Shown here piece by piece: positions 6,545 to 12,428 of a stretch of 12,428 bases of DNA. Positions within the stretch are counted from its first letter, which is position 1. Every line of letters begins with the position of its first letter. This DNA is from JADJLQ01 sp034439915 (GTDB lineage Bacteria > Bacteroidota > Bacteroidia > Chitinophagales > Saprospiraceae). The notes beneath the pieces were generated by a model. It was not told where the DNA came from. It saw only the letters and a program-made list of their open reading frames with translations, and made no database searches. The stretch covers positions 1 to 12,428 of the forward strand of contig JAWXBI010000237.1 in assembly GCA_034439915.1 (NCBI GenBank), read 5' to 3'. Position numbers and translations under genes: made by a program.

Positions 6545-7669
6545 CTATATCCCTTTCCCTGCTTCCAAATTTTTAATCGCATCTGTCAATGATCTTTTAT
6601 TTATATCATCCGATGCCTGGGTCAACGCTATTTTAGCGTATTTCAGCGCTTCCGGGTAATTGCCATTTGCGGATAACCCTCTCATCATACCAACAGGCGT
6701 AGGCCATTTGCCTTCATTTTTTTTGTAGTTGGTTTCAAAGATAGCCATGGCTTCTTTTACTTTTTTCTGTGCCAGGAGTTGTCTGCCATAACCATGTAAT
6801 TCAAAGGCATTGCCTTTTTCTACAGCAAGGACCATCAACTTATCGGCTTCTTCTTTTTTATTCATTTTGGCCAGGATACCGGATTTGGTAGACAAGGCTG
6901 CAAACGTTTGAAGGCCGCCCAGGTTGGGTGAGGTGGCTGAGGCGATCCAGACATTGGCCTGGTCCAGGTTGACGTTGTTTTGTAAACACCAGTTGGCTGC
7001 AGCCTGCAGACTGGGTGGGTCAAAGCCCATGGCACCACTCACCTGGCTTTGGATGGATGCGAGGGTGGTTTGAATGATGTCTGTTTCCACCGTAAACGGA
7101 ATCTTCCAGAATTCCCATTCCAGGACTATTTCTGCACTGCGATCCTTCTGATTGGTAAAGGTATATTCCAGTCGCTCTTTACTGACTGGTTGATTTTTAA
7201 CTTGTTTAGTGGTCACATGCAACACATCCTGATTTTTATCGTAAAAATAACTGCCCCAGGCATTGAAGTTTTTATTAAAGATCAGTAAACAGGAATCGGC
7301 GTATACGGCAATCAAAAAAGCATATTTCCCGGCAGCGAGTTTTTTGCCATTTATCGTCACGTCATTCGAAAAGGATAAGGTGGTACATTCATTGGCACCA
7401 GCCCTCCAGGGTGATTCCATATCGGATCCAAAACCAAGTACGGTGTATCCAAACGGAACTACGGCTGTGCCCCAAATATTGCCTTCGCGGCCACGTACGG
7501 CAGGAGAATTATAAGTTATATGAATATCAGTGACTCCTACTGTCCTTCCGACGGAGGACTTGATATTGGTCACATTGGGATCGGGTATACGGATCAATTG
7601 GGCAAACAAACCGGATGTAGTTATCCAACCCAGGATAACAAGTAGGAAAGGACGATAATAAATTTTCAT
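6545..7669 (-). CDS. secreted DUF2911 protein with helical-repeat C-terminus
   Basis: From the ATG at 7669 the product is 374 residues: a signal peptide ending TTSGLFAQ (about residue 24), then a DUF2911 domain (about 30-185) with the family signatures TYNSPAVRGRE (52-62), VPFG and WRAGANE (88-94), NGKKLAAGKYAFLI and EWEFWKIPF. The C-terminal region (about 215-374) is helical with TPR-like pairs such as ANWCLQNNVNLDQA and YPEALKYAKIAL. DUF2911 proteins are exported in Bacteroidota and their biochemical role is unknown. The frame runs upstream to an ATG at 7726, but 7669 gives the canonical short, basic MKIYYR signal peptide, and MLMK just before it is a second choice. It is the first gene of the minus-strand series and faces the DinB-like gene divergently. 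Confidence 0.85.
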   Translation of the reverse strand: MKIYYRPFLLVILGWITTSGLFAQLIRIPDPNVTNIKSSVGRTVGVTDIHITYNSPAVRGREGNIWGTAVVPFGYTVLGFGSDMESPWRAGANECTTLSFSNDVTINGKKLAAGKYAFLIAVYADSCLLIFNKNFNAWGSYFYDKNQDVLHVTTKQVKNQPVSKERLEYTFTNQKDRSAEIVLEWEFWKIPFTVETDIIQTTLASIQSQVSGAMGFDPPSLQAAANWCLQNNVNLDQANVWIASATSPNLGGLQTFAALSTKSGILAKMNKKEEADKLMVLAVEKGNAFELHGYGRQLLAQKKVKEAMAIFETNYKKNEGKWPTPVGMMRGLSANGNYPEALKYAKIALTQASDDINKRSLTDAIKNLEAGKGI

Positions 7670-7784
7670 GAGCATTGGAATTAGGAGAAAAATAGATTGA
7701 TGAATTTGAAGACTTAAATTTCCCACAAATTGCGGGATTACTTATTGGCTCATATCCCCCAATGCGGGTGAATTAGAAAAAACA

Positions 7785-7798
7785 CCAGGATAGCCTGG
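7785..7798. repeat. CCAGG/CCTGG inverted repeat in divergent promoter region
   Basis: CCAGG (7785-7789) and CCTGG (7794-7798) flank ATAG. The site lies in the 255 bp between the divergent DUF2911 and DinB-like starts, where an operator could sit, but it is short and could be chance. Confidence 0.25.
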
Positions 7799-7864
7799 CT
7801 GGCAATGAATGATCTTTTCAACCAGATTATTATCCTGATGAGTATCCTGGTATCCGGTTTCCTT

Positions 7865-7872
7865 TAATTTTG
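7865..7872 (+). promoter_or_regulatory. -7 promoter element for DinB-like gene
   Basis: TAATTTTG matches the Bacteroidota -7 consensus TAnnTTTG exactly and lies 53 bp before the ATG at 7925. It predicts transcription starting near 7879, which fits the ATG better than the GTG at 7889. No clear -33 TTG is present. Confidence 0.4.
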
Positions 7873-7924
7873 ATTTTTTGGGAATCATGTGGCATCAACA
7901 TTTTTAAACATCAATAATTACAGT

Positions 7925-8455
7925 ATGAATTTTGACCTGAACAAATCAATAGCACTGTTGAAACGAACACCACCGGCCCTGGAGACTTTGCTCAACGACC
8001 TTGACGAGGATTGGCTGTATGGCCAGGAAGGAGAAAATACCTGGAGTCCGTATGTTGTGATGGGTCATCTTATTCATTCCGAAAAAACAAACTGGATTCC
8101 CAGGCTGGAAATTATACTCTCTTCCCGAGAGGAAATGACCTTCGGCGCATTTGACCGTTTTGCTCAGCTTAATGATTATAAAGACCAGACGATTAATGAA
8201 TTGACTGCTGAGTTTAAAGCAAGGAGAAATAAAAGTATCGAAGCTCTCCAGGCAAAAAATTTGAATGCTGAAGACTTTTCTAAAACCGCTTTTCACCCGC
8301 AACTTGGAGCCGTTAATCTGAAACAATTACTTGCCACCTGGACCGTTCATGACTTAACCCATATGGCACAAATCGTTAGGGTCATGGCCAAACAATATAC
8401 CGCTGAAGTCGGCCCATGGAAACAAAACCTCTCCATATTGAGAGATCGTTCCTAA
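7925..8455 (+). CDS. DinB-like (DinB_2/YfiT superfamily) putative metalloprotein
   Basis: The 176-residue cytoplasmic protein has the DinB four-helix-bundle pattern: a first helix SIALLKRTPPALETLLNDL, then WSPYVVMGHLIHSEKTNW with the first metal-ligand His48, and late in the chain TWTVHDLTHMAQIV with His142 and His146. The three-His set binds a divalent metal in this superfamily. Members are thiol-transferases or hydrolases, or have unknown function, and the name comes from DNA-damage-inducible relatives. The VGPWKQNLSIL ending is typical of a Bacteroidota subgroup. A GTG at 7889 would add 12 unmatched residues, so the ATG at 7925, ahead of the conserved first helix, is preferred. It is of a different subtype from the remnant at 6353-6508. 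No other gene is cotranscribed with it. Confidence 0.88.
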   Translation: MNFDLNKSIALLKRTPPALETLLNDLDEDWLYGQEGENTWSPYVVMGHLIHSEKTNWIPRLEIILSSREEMTFGAFDRFAQLNDYKDQTINELTAEFKARRNKSIEALQAKNLNAEDFSKTAFHPQLGAVNLKQLLATWTVHDLTHMAQIVRVMAKQYTAEVGPWKQNLSILRDRS

Positions 8456-8484
8456 GTCTTTTCCATATATGGTGATCTGGATTC

Positions 8485-8508
8485 ATCCTCCATTTTGAAT
8501 GGATGGAT
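8485..8508 (+). terminator. stem-loop downstream of DinB-like gene
   Basis: ATCCTCCATT (8485-8494) pairs with AATGGATGGAT (8498-8508) around the loop TTG, giving ten base pairs with one bulged T. It lies 30 bp past the stop codon and is followed at a short distance by an imperfect T-run (ATTTTTCC). It is a plausible intrinsic terminator separating this gene from the permease promoter. Confidence 0.4.
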
Positions 8509-8574
8509 ATGATAAACATTTTTCCATTTGGCAATTCACAAATTCCCCAATCCAGCTATGCGGTCGTGTAGATT

Positions 8575-8611
8575 TGTACCAAAACCGCACGGATTGTTGC
8601 AAAATCGTACA
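8575..8611 (+). promoter_or_regulatory. paired 17-bp activator-site-like repeats
   Basis: TGTACCAAAACCGCACG (8575-8591) and TGTTGCAAAATCGTACA (8595-8611) are two related 17-mers placed exactly 20 bp apart. They share the pattern TGTnsCAAAAyCGyAC and approach the symmetric form TGT-N11-ACA. They sit about 80-115 bp upstream of the start predicted from the -24/-12 element, the usual place for enhancer-binding-protein dimers. The regulator is not in this window. Confidence 0.55.
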
Positions 8612-8663
8612 CAAAAAAGGATACTAAAGTAGATAATTATTTGATTGTCAATAAGATACCACT

Positions 8664-8679
8664 TGGCTTTTTATTAGCA
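8664..8679 (+). promoter_or_regulatory. sigma-54-type -24/-12 promoter
   Basis: TGGCTTTTTATTAGCA keeps the diagnostic GG (8665-8666) and GC (8677-8678) separated by 10 nt, with matching TGGC, T and final A of the consensus TGGCACrnnnnTTGCw. Mismatches are at the A, C and R after TGGC and at the second T before GC. It predicts a start near 8690, 27 nt before the permease TTG. A competing near-match to the -7 consensus, AATCTTTG, lies at 8683-8690. Confidence 0.45.
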
Positions 8680-8716
8680 CCAATCTTTGTTTAGGCACCG
8701 AATAAAAACTTAACTC

Positions 8717-11164
8717 TTGATAAAAAACTATTTTATTATTTCATTTCGTCACCTGTTTAAGCATAAGGTTTTTACCACCATCAATACCCTGGGCTTGAGT
8801 GTGGGCATGGTGGCCTGCCTGCTCATCTTGCAATACGTGCGTTACGAGCGCAACTATGATAAAATCAGCCCAAATACCCCACAACTCTGGAGAGCCTTCA
8901 ACGAAACGGTGACCAATGGCCAGGTCACTACCCAGGACGGTAACACCCACTCTATCCTGGGTCCCAGCCTCAAAGCCGACCTGCCGGAGATCAGTGATTT
9001 TTTCAGATTATACAATCGCAATACCAACGAGGTGGTGTTTTATCTAGACAATCAGCCAGTCAAGATCAGGCATGCCTGGATGACTGATCCTGGTTTCCTG
9101 CGGCTGTTTCCACAGCGCTTCATAGCCGGGAATCCAGCGACCTGTCTTGTGGACCCCTGGAAAATGATCCTCACAGCAAGCGCTGCTCAGCAACTTTTTC
9201 CGGGTGTTAATGCAATAGGTAAAACGCTCCGGGTGCCAGGCGGACCTTTTAATGGGGACTATATGGTCGAGGGCATTGTGGCCGATCCCCCGCAAAACAC
9301 TCATTTAAAATTCAATGTCCTTACCAGCTATGCCACGCGGTACGCAAAAGGGCATCAGGATGGCTGGGATAGTTACTGGGACTACAATTATTTTCAGTTG
9401 GCTCCGGGTGCGGACCCTGAAAAAGTGAGAAGCCAACTTGCCTCTTATTCAGATCAACACCTTAAAAATGAGGGTATCCGGTTAACCATGCAGCCTTTCG
9501 AAAGCATCCATTTACATTCCAACCTGACCTACGAAATCGAACCAAATGGCAGTGCCCGCACGGTGTATTTCCTGGGACTGGTGGCCGTTTTGATCCTAAC
9601 CATCGCGTTTATCAATTATATTAATATGACCATAGCCCGATCCTTTGGAAGAGCACGCGAAGTCGGGATGCGAAAGGTAGTCGGTGCCAGGCAGGGACAA
9701 TTAATAGGGCAGTTTATGATCGAGGGTTTTATGCTTAATAGTATGGCTATGCTGTTGGCGCTGATCGGACTGAAAGCCTTGTTACCCGTATTTGATCAAC
9801 TTACAGGCAAACCACTGGCTGATCAGGGTTTTGATCTCCTGTTTTGGATCCAGGCAGGCAGTGTGTTTTTTGCCGGAATGATGATATCATGTGCCTACCC
9901 AGCATTGGTGCTCACGAGGTTTGCACCACTCGAAGTATTGAGGGGCCAGTCAGGTATTGTTATTGGTAGGCCAGGTGGTGCGGGTGTATGGCTCCGGAAA
10001 GGCCTGGTAGTTTTCCAGTTTGCGTGTTCGGCCGCGTTGATTTTTGGACTTACCGTGGTAAAGAAACAATTGAATTTCATGCAAAACCACGACAAAGGCC
10101 TGTCCTTAGACCAGATCGTAGCGGTAAAAATGCCCGATACTGACTGGCGACAGGATAGTCTAAACCGTGTGCGGATGAGTGGTTTCAAAAACCAATTAGC
10201 TCAAATCAGTGGGGTTCAATCCATAGCTTCTTCCAGCGTGGTGCCCAGCCTTGGCATACAATCGATTTCCGGCACCAGTAGCGGTCTCGTGCTGGCAGAC
10301 AAACCTGGCGAATTGATCCCAGGCACTATCTATTTTATTGACGCTGAACCAGGTTTTTACGAAACTTTTGGTATTCGTTATCTCGCTGGTAAACCCTTTG
10401 ATGCTGTGGATGAGCAGACTGGCAGACAACATATAATCATCAATGAGGCCCTCCTCCATTTGCTTGGTTTCCCTACAGCTGAAGCAGCCATCGGAGCAGA
10501 ACTCGCCTACTCCCGCAATGTCAGTGACTCCCGGATGAAAATCGAAGGCGTGGTCGTCGATTTTCATATCGAAAGTCTGAAAGAGCCCGCACGGCCTACA
10601 CTCTATTTCAGCCCGCCCAATGTCAATAATGGGTTTATTTCTTTGAAGCTGGGCACTGGGAATATAGCATCCCTGCTGGCTTCACTGGAGAAGGCCATGA
10701 AGGGGTTTTACCCTGAAAGTCCGTTTGAATATTGGTTTCTGGATGAACAGTTTGCAAGCCAATACGCAACGGAAAAACAACTGAGCCGGATCTTTGGGTT
10801 ATTTGCAGCATTGGCCATTTTCATCGCCTGCCTTGGATTGTTTGGTCTGGTCAAGTTTACCGCCGAATTGCGCACCAAAGAAATAGGGATTCGCAAATTG
10901 TTAGGTGCTTCTGTTCCGCAATTGTCGGCTATGCTCTCGAATGAATTTTTGAAATTGGTATTGATTTCGTGTTTGATCACCTTTCCATTTACCTGGTGGA
11001 TTATGAACAAATGGCTGCTGGATTTTGCTTATCGCACGGAGATAGGGTGGTGGATAGGTATACTTGCAGGGGCGGTGGTGGTACTGATTGCATTGACGAC
11101 GGTAGGCTTCCAGGCGATCAAAGCAGCGATGGCTAACCCGACATCCAGTTTACGATCGGAATGA
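8717..11164 (+). CDS. FtsX/MacB-type ABC transporter permease (two permease domains, no ATPase)
   Basis: The 815-residue inner-membrane protein has eight predicted membrane segments at about 18-40, 283-305, 332-355, 374-398, 428-447, 691-713, 745-765 and 777-799. A periplasmic MacB-type core domain (about 42-280) precedes the first FtsX domain, with the cytoplasmic motif REVGMRKVVGAR at 314-325. A second periplasmic domain and second FtsX domain follow, with KEIGIRKLLGAS at 721-732. This double architecture of about 800 residues is typical of Bacteroidota MacB-like permeases, which work by mechanotransmission with a separate ATPase and often export lipoproteins, peptides or drugs. No ATPase, membrane-fusion or TolC-like gene is in the window. 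The start is TTG: an in-frame TAA at 8711-8713 excludes anything earlier, and MIKNYF at the N-terminus is family-typical. The gene is monocistronic behind a putative sigma-54 promoter. Confidence 0.93.
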   Translation: MIKNYFIISFRHLFKHKVFTTINTLGLSVGMVACLLILQYVRYERNYDKISPNTPQLWRAFNETVTNGQVTTQDGNTHSILGPSLKADLPEISDFFRLYNRNTNEVVFYLDNQPVKIRHAWMTDPGFLRLFPQRFIAGNPATCLVDPWKMILTASAAQQLFPGVNAIGKTLRVPGGPFNGDYMVEGIVADPPQNTHLKFNVLTSYATRYAKGHQDGWDSYWDYNYFQLAPGADPEKVRSQLASYSDQHLKNEGIRLTMQPFESIHLHSNLTYEIEPNGSARTVYFLGLVAVLILTIAFINYINMTIARSFGRAREVGMRKVVGARQGQLIGQFMIEGFMLNSMAMLLALIGLKALLPVFDQLTGKPLADQGFDLLFWIQAGSVFFAGMMISCAYPALVLTRFAPLEVLRGQSGIVIGRPGGAGVWLRKGLVVFQFACSAALIFGLTVVKKQLNFMQNHDKGLSLDQIVAVKMPDTDWRQDSLNRVRMSGFKNQLAQISGVQSIASSSVVPSLGIQSISGTSSGLVLADKPGELIPGTIYFIDAEPGFYETFGIRYLAGKPFDAVDEQTGRQHIIINEALLHLLGFPTAEAAIGAELAYSRNVSDSRMKIEGVVVDFHIESLKEPARPTLYFSPPNVNNGFISLKLGTGNIASLLASLEKAMKGFYPESPFEYWFLDEQFASQYATEKQLSRIFGLFAALAIFIACLGLFGLVKFTAELRTKEIGIRKLLGASVPQLSAMLSNEFLKLVLISCLITFPFTWWIMNKWLLDFAYRTEIGWWIGILAGAVVVLIALTTVGFQAIKAAMANPTSSLRSE

Positions 11165-11165
11165 G

Positions 11166-11233
11166 AGGTTAAAGGTTAAAGAGGAAAGGTTAAAGAGGAA
11201 AGCCCTTAACCCTCTGCCTTTAACCCTTAACCT
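11166..11233. terminator. long stem-loop between convergent genes
   Basis: AGGTTAA (11166-11172) pairs with TTAACCT (11227-11233), continued by GG/CC and TTAAAG/CTTTAA, giving about 15 paired bases around a loop that contains a second AGGTTAAAGAGGAAAG copy (11188-11202). It begins directly after the permease stop codon. As the downstream gene is on the opposite strand, the structure could end transcription from both sides. Confidence 0.5.
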
Positions 11234-11432
11234 AAAGAGAATTTACAATCATTAAATTGTAAGACTGAATAGAGAGTGGTATGAGGCTGAGGTTGAGGTT
11301 GAGGTTGAGCCTTTGACCTTTTAACCTCCTAACCTTTGACCTAAAAGACTTTACAAACATTAAATTGTAAGACTAAATTGTAAAGTGGTCTGAGGTTGAG
11401 GTTGAGGCTTTTAACCCTTTGACCTTTTAACC
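11234..11432. repeat. two-copy composite intergenic repeat of about 108 bp
   Basis: Two diverged copies follow each other (about 11234-11341 and 11342-11432). Each has, in order, an inverted repeat TTACAA...TTGTAA then GACT (11243-11266 and 11351-11374, offset 108 bp), a run of GAGGTT/GAGGCT hexamers (11283-11309 and 11392-11409), and a complementary pyrimidine arm with CCTTTGACCTTTTAACC. The hexamer run and the pyrimidine arm can pair, so each copy is a double-hairpin unit. No gene is present. It fills the gap between the convergent permease and DUF1080 genes, ending 1 bp before the latter's stop codon. Confidence 0.7.
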
Positions 11433-11433
11433 C

Positions 11434-12228
11434 TTAAAGCGGCCTAATCCAAATATTTCTAAACTGGGTTTTATTATTGTGATCTTGTAATGAAATGGCA
11501 TCATCACCATGGGCCGTTTTATACATATGTAATCCGATATATTCGGTAATCCCATTGATGGATACATTATTTTGGACCAATGCTCCATTGTGAAACGCGG
11601 TGATTCGTGCGGGGGCTTGTACGCTACCGTCTTCTTTGAATCGAACCGCCGTATAGACGATATCATAGACGTTCCATTCCAGCGGGCCTTTCATCGCATT
11701 CACCAGGGGGGCATGATCTTTATAAATGCTACCGGCCTGGCCATTGCGGTACGTGCGGTTGCCGTAGGAATCCAATACTTGTAGTTCGTACCGGTTCTGG
11801 AAGAATATCCCGCTATTGCCTCGGCCTTGTCCACCGCTTTCTACCGAGTCCGGTGCACTCCACTCAATATGCAACTGGCAATCACCAAATTTCATTTTTG
11901 TCTGGATACCGCCTGATCTGGGTACCACTTCCATATGATCGTTGTTTACTATTTTCCAGGGAGCCGGTTTAGTCTGATCTCGCTGACTTACCCATTGATC
12001 AAGGTTCTTTCCATCGAATAGAATGATGGCATCCGAAGGGGCATCCCCTAATTTTGCCGCCGGTTTAATCACCTTTACTTCGGGGTTCCAGATTTCCGTC
12101 ATTTCTGGCTTCATAAGCATAGGAGATACTTCCGGAGGGGTGTTGATATAACCTTGTTGTGCGTATAAAGGAGCAGCAGAAAATACAACAAAAATTGTAA
12201 GGAAGAGGTAGCAACGTTTTGATTTCAT
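11434..12228 (-). CDS. secreted DUF1080 (3-keto-disaccharide hydrolase family) protein
   Basis: From the ATG at 12228 the product is 264 residues: a signal peptide (MKSKRCYLFL to APLYAQ, about residue 24), a linker, and one DUF1080 domain (about 67-264) with a concanavalin-like jelly-roll pattern. Signatures are AIILFDGKNLDQW (67-79), PWKIVNN, LHIEWSAP, GNSGIFFQNRYELQVLDSY (137-155), QAGSIYK, EWNVYDIVY, HNGALVQNN and the closing IGLQ/LQDH-type strand SLQDH...FRNIWIRPL. Members of this family act on 3-keto-glycosides or bind glycans, and polysaccharide breakdown is inferred from the family only. The frame extends to an ATG at 12258, but that codon overlaps the -7 element and precedes the basic signal-peptide start, so 12228 is preferred. 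The gene converges on the permease. The other family member here, at 623-1667, is a pseudogene. Confidence 0.9.
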   Translation of the reverse strand: MKSKRCYLFLTIFVVFSAAPLYAQQGYINTPPEVSPMLMKPEMTEIWNPEVKVIKPAAKLGDAPSDAIILFDGKNLDQWVSQRDQTKPAPWKIVNNDHMEVVPRSGGIQTKMKFGDCQLHIEWSAPDSVESGGQGRGNSGIFFQNRYELQVLDSYGNRTYRNGQAGSIYKDHAPLVNAMKGPLEWNVYDIVYTAVRFKEDGSVQAPARITAFHNGALVQNNVSINGITEYIGLHMYKTAHGDDAISLQDHNNKTQFRNIWIRPL

Positions 12229-12255
12229 ACAGATTACGATTTGATAATTTATGCA

Positions 12256-12263
12256 CAAACTTA
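12256..12263 (-). promoter_or_regulatory. -7 promoter element for the DUF1080 gene
   Basis: On the minus strand this reads TAAGTTTG, an exact match to TAnnTTTG. It lies 28 bp before the preferred ATG at 12228, implying a leader of roughly 20 nt. The -33 position is T-rich without a clear TTG. Confidence 0.5.
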
Positions 12264-12331
12264 TAACTTATAGCCCACTTTTTTTAATCCGATTTCCAGG
12301 GACATGGTGGCAGATTAATTCAAATCCATCA

Positions 12332-12428
12332 GTTGGTCAGGTAGTCAGTTGGTCAGTTGGTCAGGTAGTCAGTTGGTCAGGTAGTCAGTTGGTCAGTTGG
12401 TCAGGTAGTCAGTTGGTCAGTTGGTCAG
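12332..12428. repeat. 8-bp two-variant minisatellite
   Basis: Twelve complete head-to-tail 8-bp units, with no interruptions, run to the window's end. They are of two kinds: A = GTTGGTCA and B = GGTAGTCA, in order A B A A B A B A A B A A. The array may continue beyond the window. It begins about 70 bp upstream of the DUF1080 promoter element, so changes in copy number could alter spacing of any upstream regulatory site. Confidence 0.95.

Noticed and set aside
7670..7726. Upstream ATG of the DUF2911 gene
   Set aside because: It would put 19 hydrophobic residues before a canonical MKIYYR signal peptide.
7889..7924. GTG start for the DinB-like gene
   Set aside because: The 12 extra residues match nothing in the family, and transcription from the -7 element at 7865 would start very close to it.
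12332..12428. CRISPR array
   Set aside because: The 8-bp units are contiguous with no spacers; it is a minisatellite.
1..12428. Mobile element or defence island
   Set aside because: No transposase, integrase, toxin-antitoxin, nuclease or helicase gene can be read in any frame, and the remnants found belong to ordinary families.

Overview
The window looks like accessory, partly decaying chromosome from a member of the Bacteroidota, most likely Saprospiria or Chitinophagia. This is inferred from the gene families (DUF2911, tandem and single DUF1080, two types of DinB protein, an ATPase-less FtsX/MacB-type permease with two permease domains), the Bacteroidota -7 promoter element TAnnTTTG ahead of several genes, and the lack of clear Shine-Dalgarno sequences. 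There are no rRNA or tRNA genes, no CRISPR array, and no recognisable transposase or phage gene.

Layout. Positions 1-1667 are a gene graveyard. An alpha/beta hydrolase lacking its usual N-terminus (16-492) begins right next to a pyrimidine-rich tract. It is followed by a DUF1080 tandem-domain gene broken by at least six separate lesions (about 623-1667). A small intact lipoprotein gene follows (1913-2392). From 2615 to 7669 everything is on the minus strand: a broken partial copy of an NTF2-like gene (2615-2833), a secreted BNR/Asp-box beta-propeller (2858-3856), about 500 bp of non-coding DNA with helically phased TGTAAA repeats and a pyrimidine-rich element, the intact NTF2-like gene (4363-4797), an alpha/beta-hydrolase-fold protein that has lost its nucleophile serine (4819-6342), a 51-codon remnant of a DinB gene (6353-6508), and a DUF2911 protein with a helical C-terminal region (6545-7669).

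From a divergent promoter region the plus strand carries an intact DinB-like gene (7925-8455) and a large two-domain FtsX/MacB-type permease (8717-11164). The permease is preceded by a paired 17-bp operator-like site and a -24/-12 (sigma-54-type) promoter. It converges with a secreted DUF1080 protein (11434-12228, minus strand) across 270 bp of elaborate intergenic repeats. The window ends inside an 8-bp two-variant minisatellite upstream of the DUF1080 gene.

No coherent multi-gene defence, biosynthetic or mobile system is visible. Most intact proteins are exported envelope proteins of loosely defined function. The most notable signals are regulatory and evolutionary: the sigma-54/enhancer arrangement before the permease, the 11-bp phased TGTAAA array, the nucleophile-less hydrolase, the clustered gene remnants, and the composite intergenic repeats.
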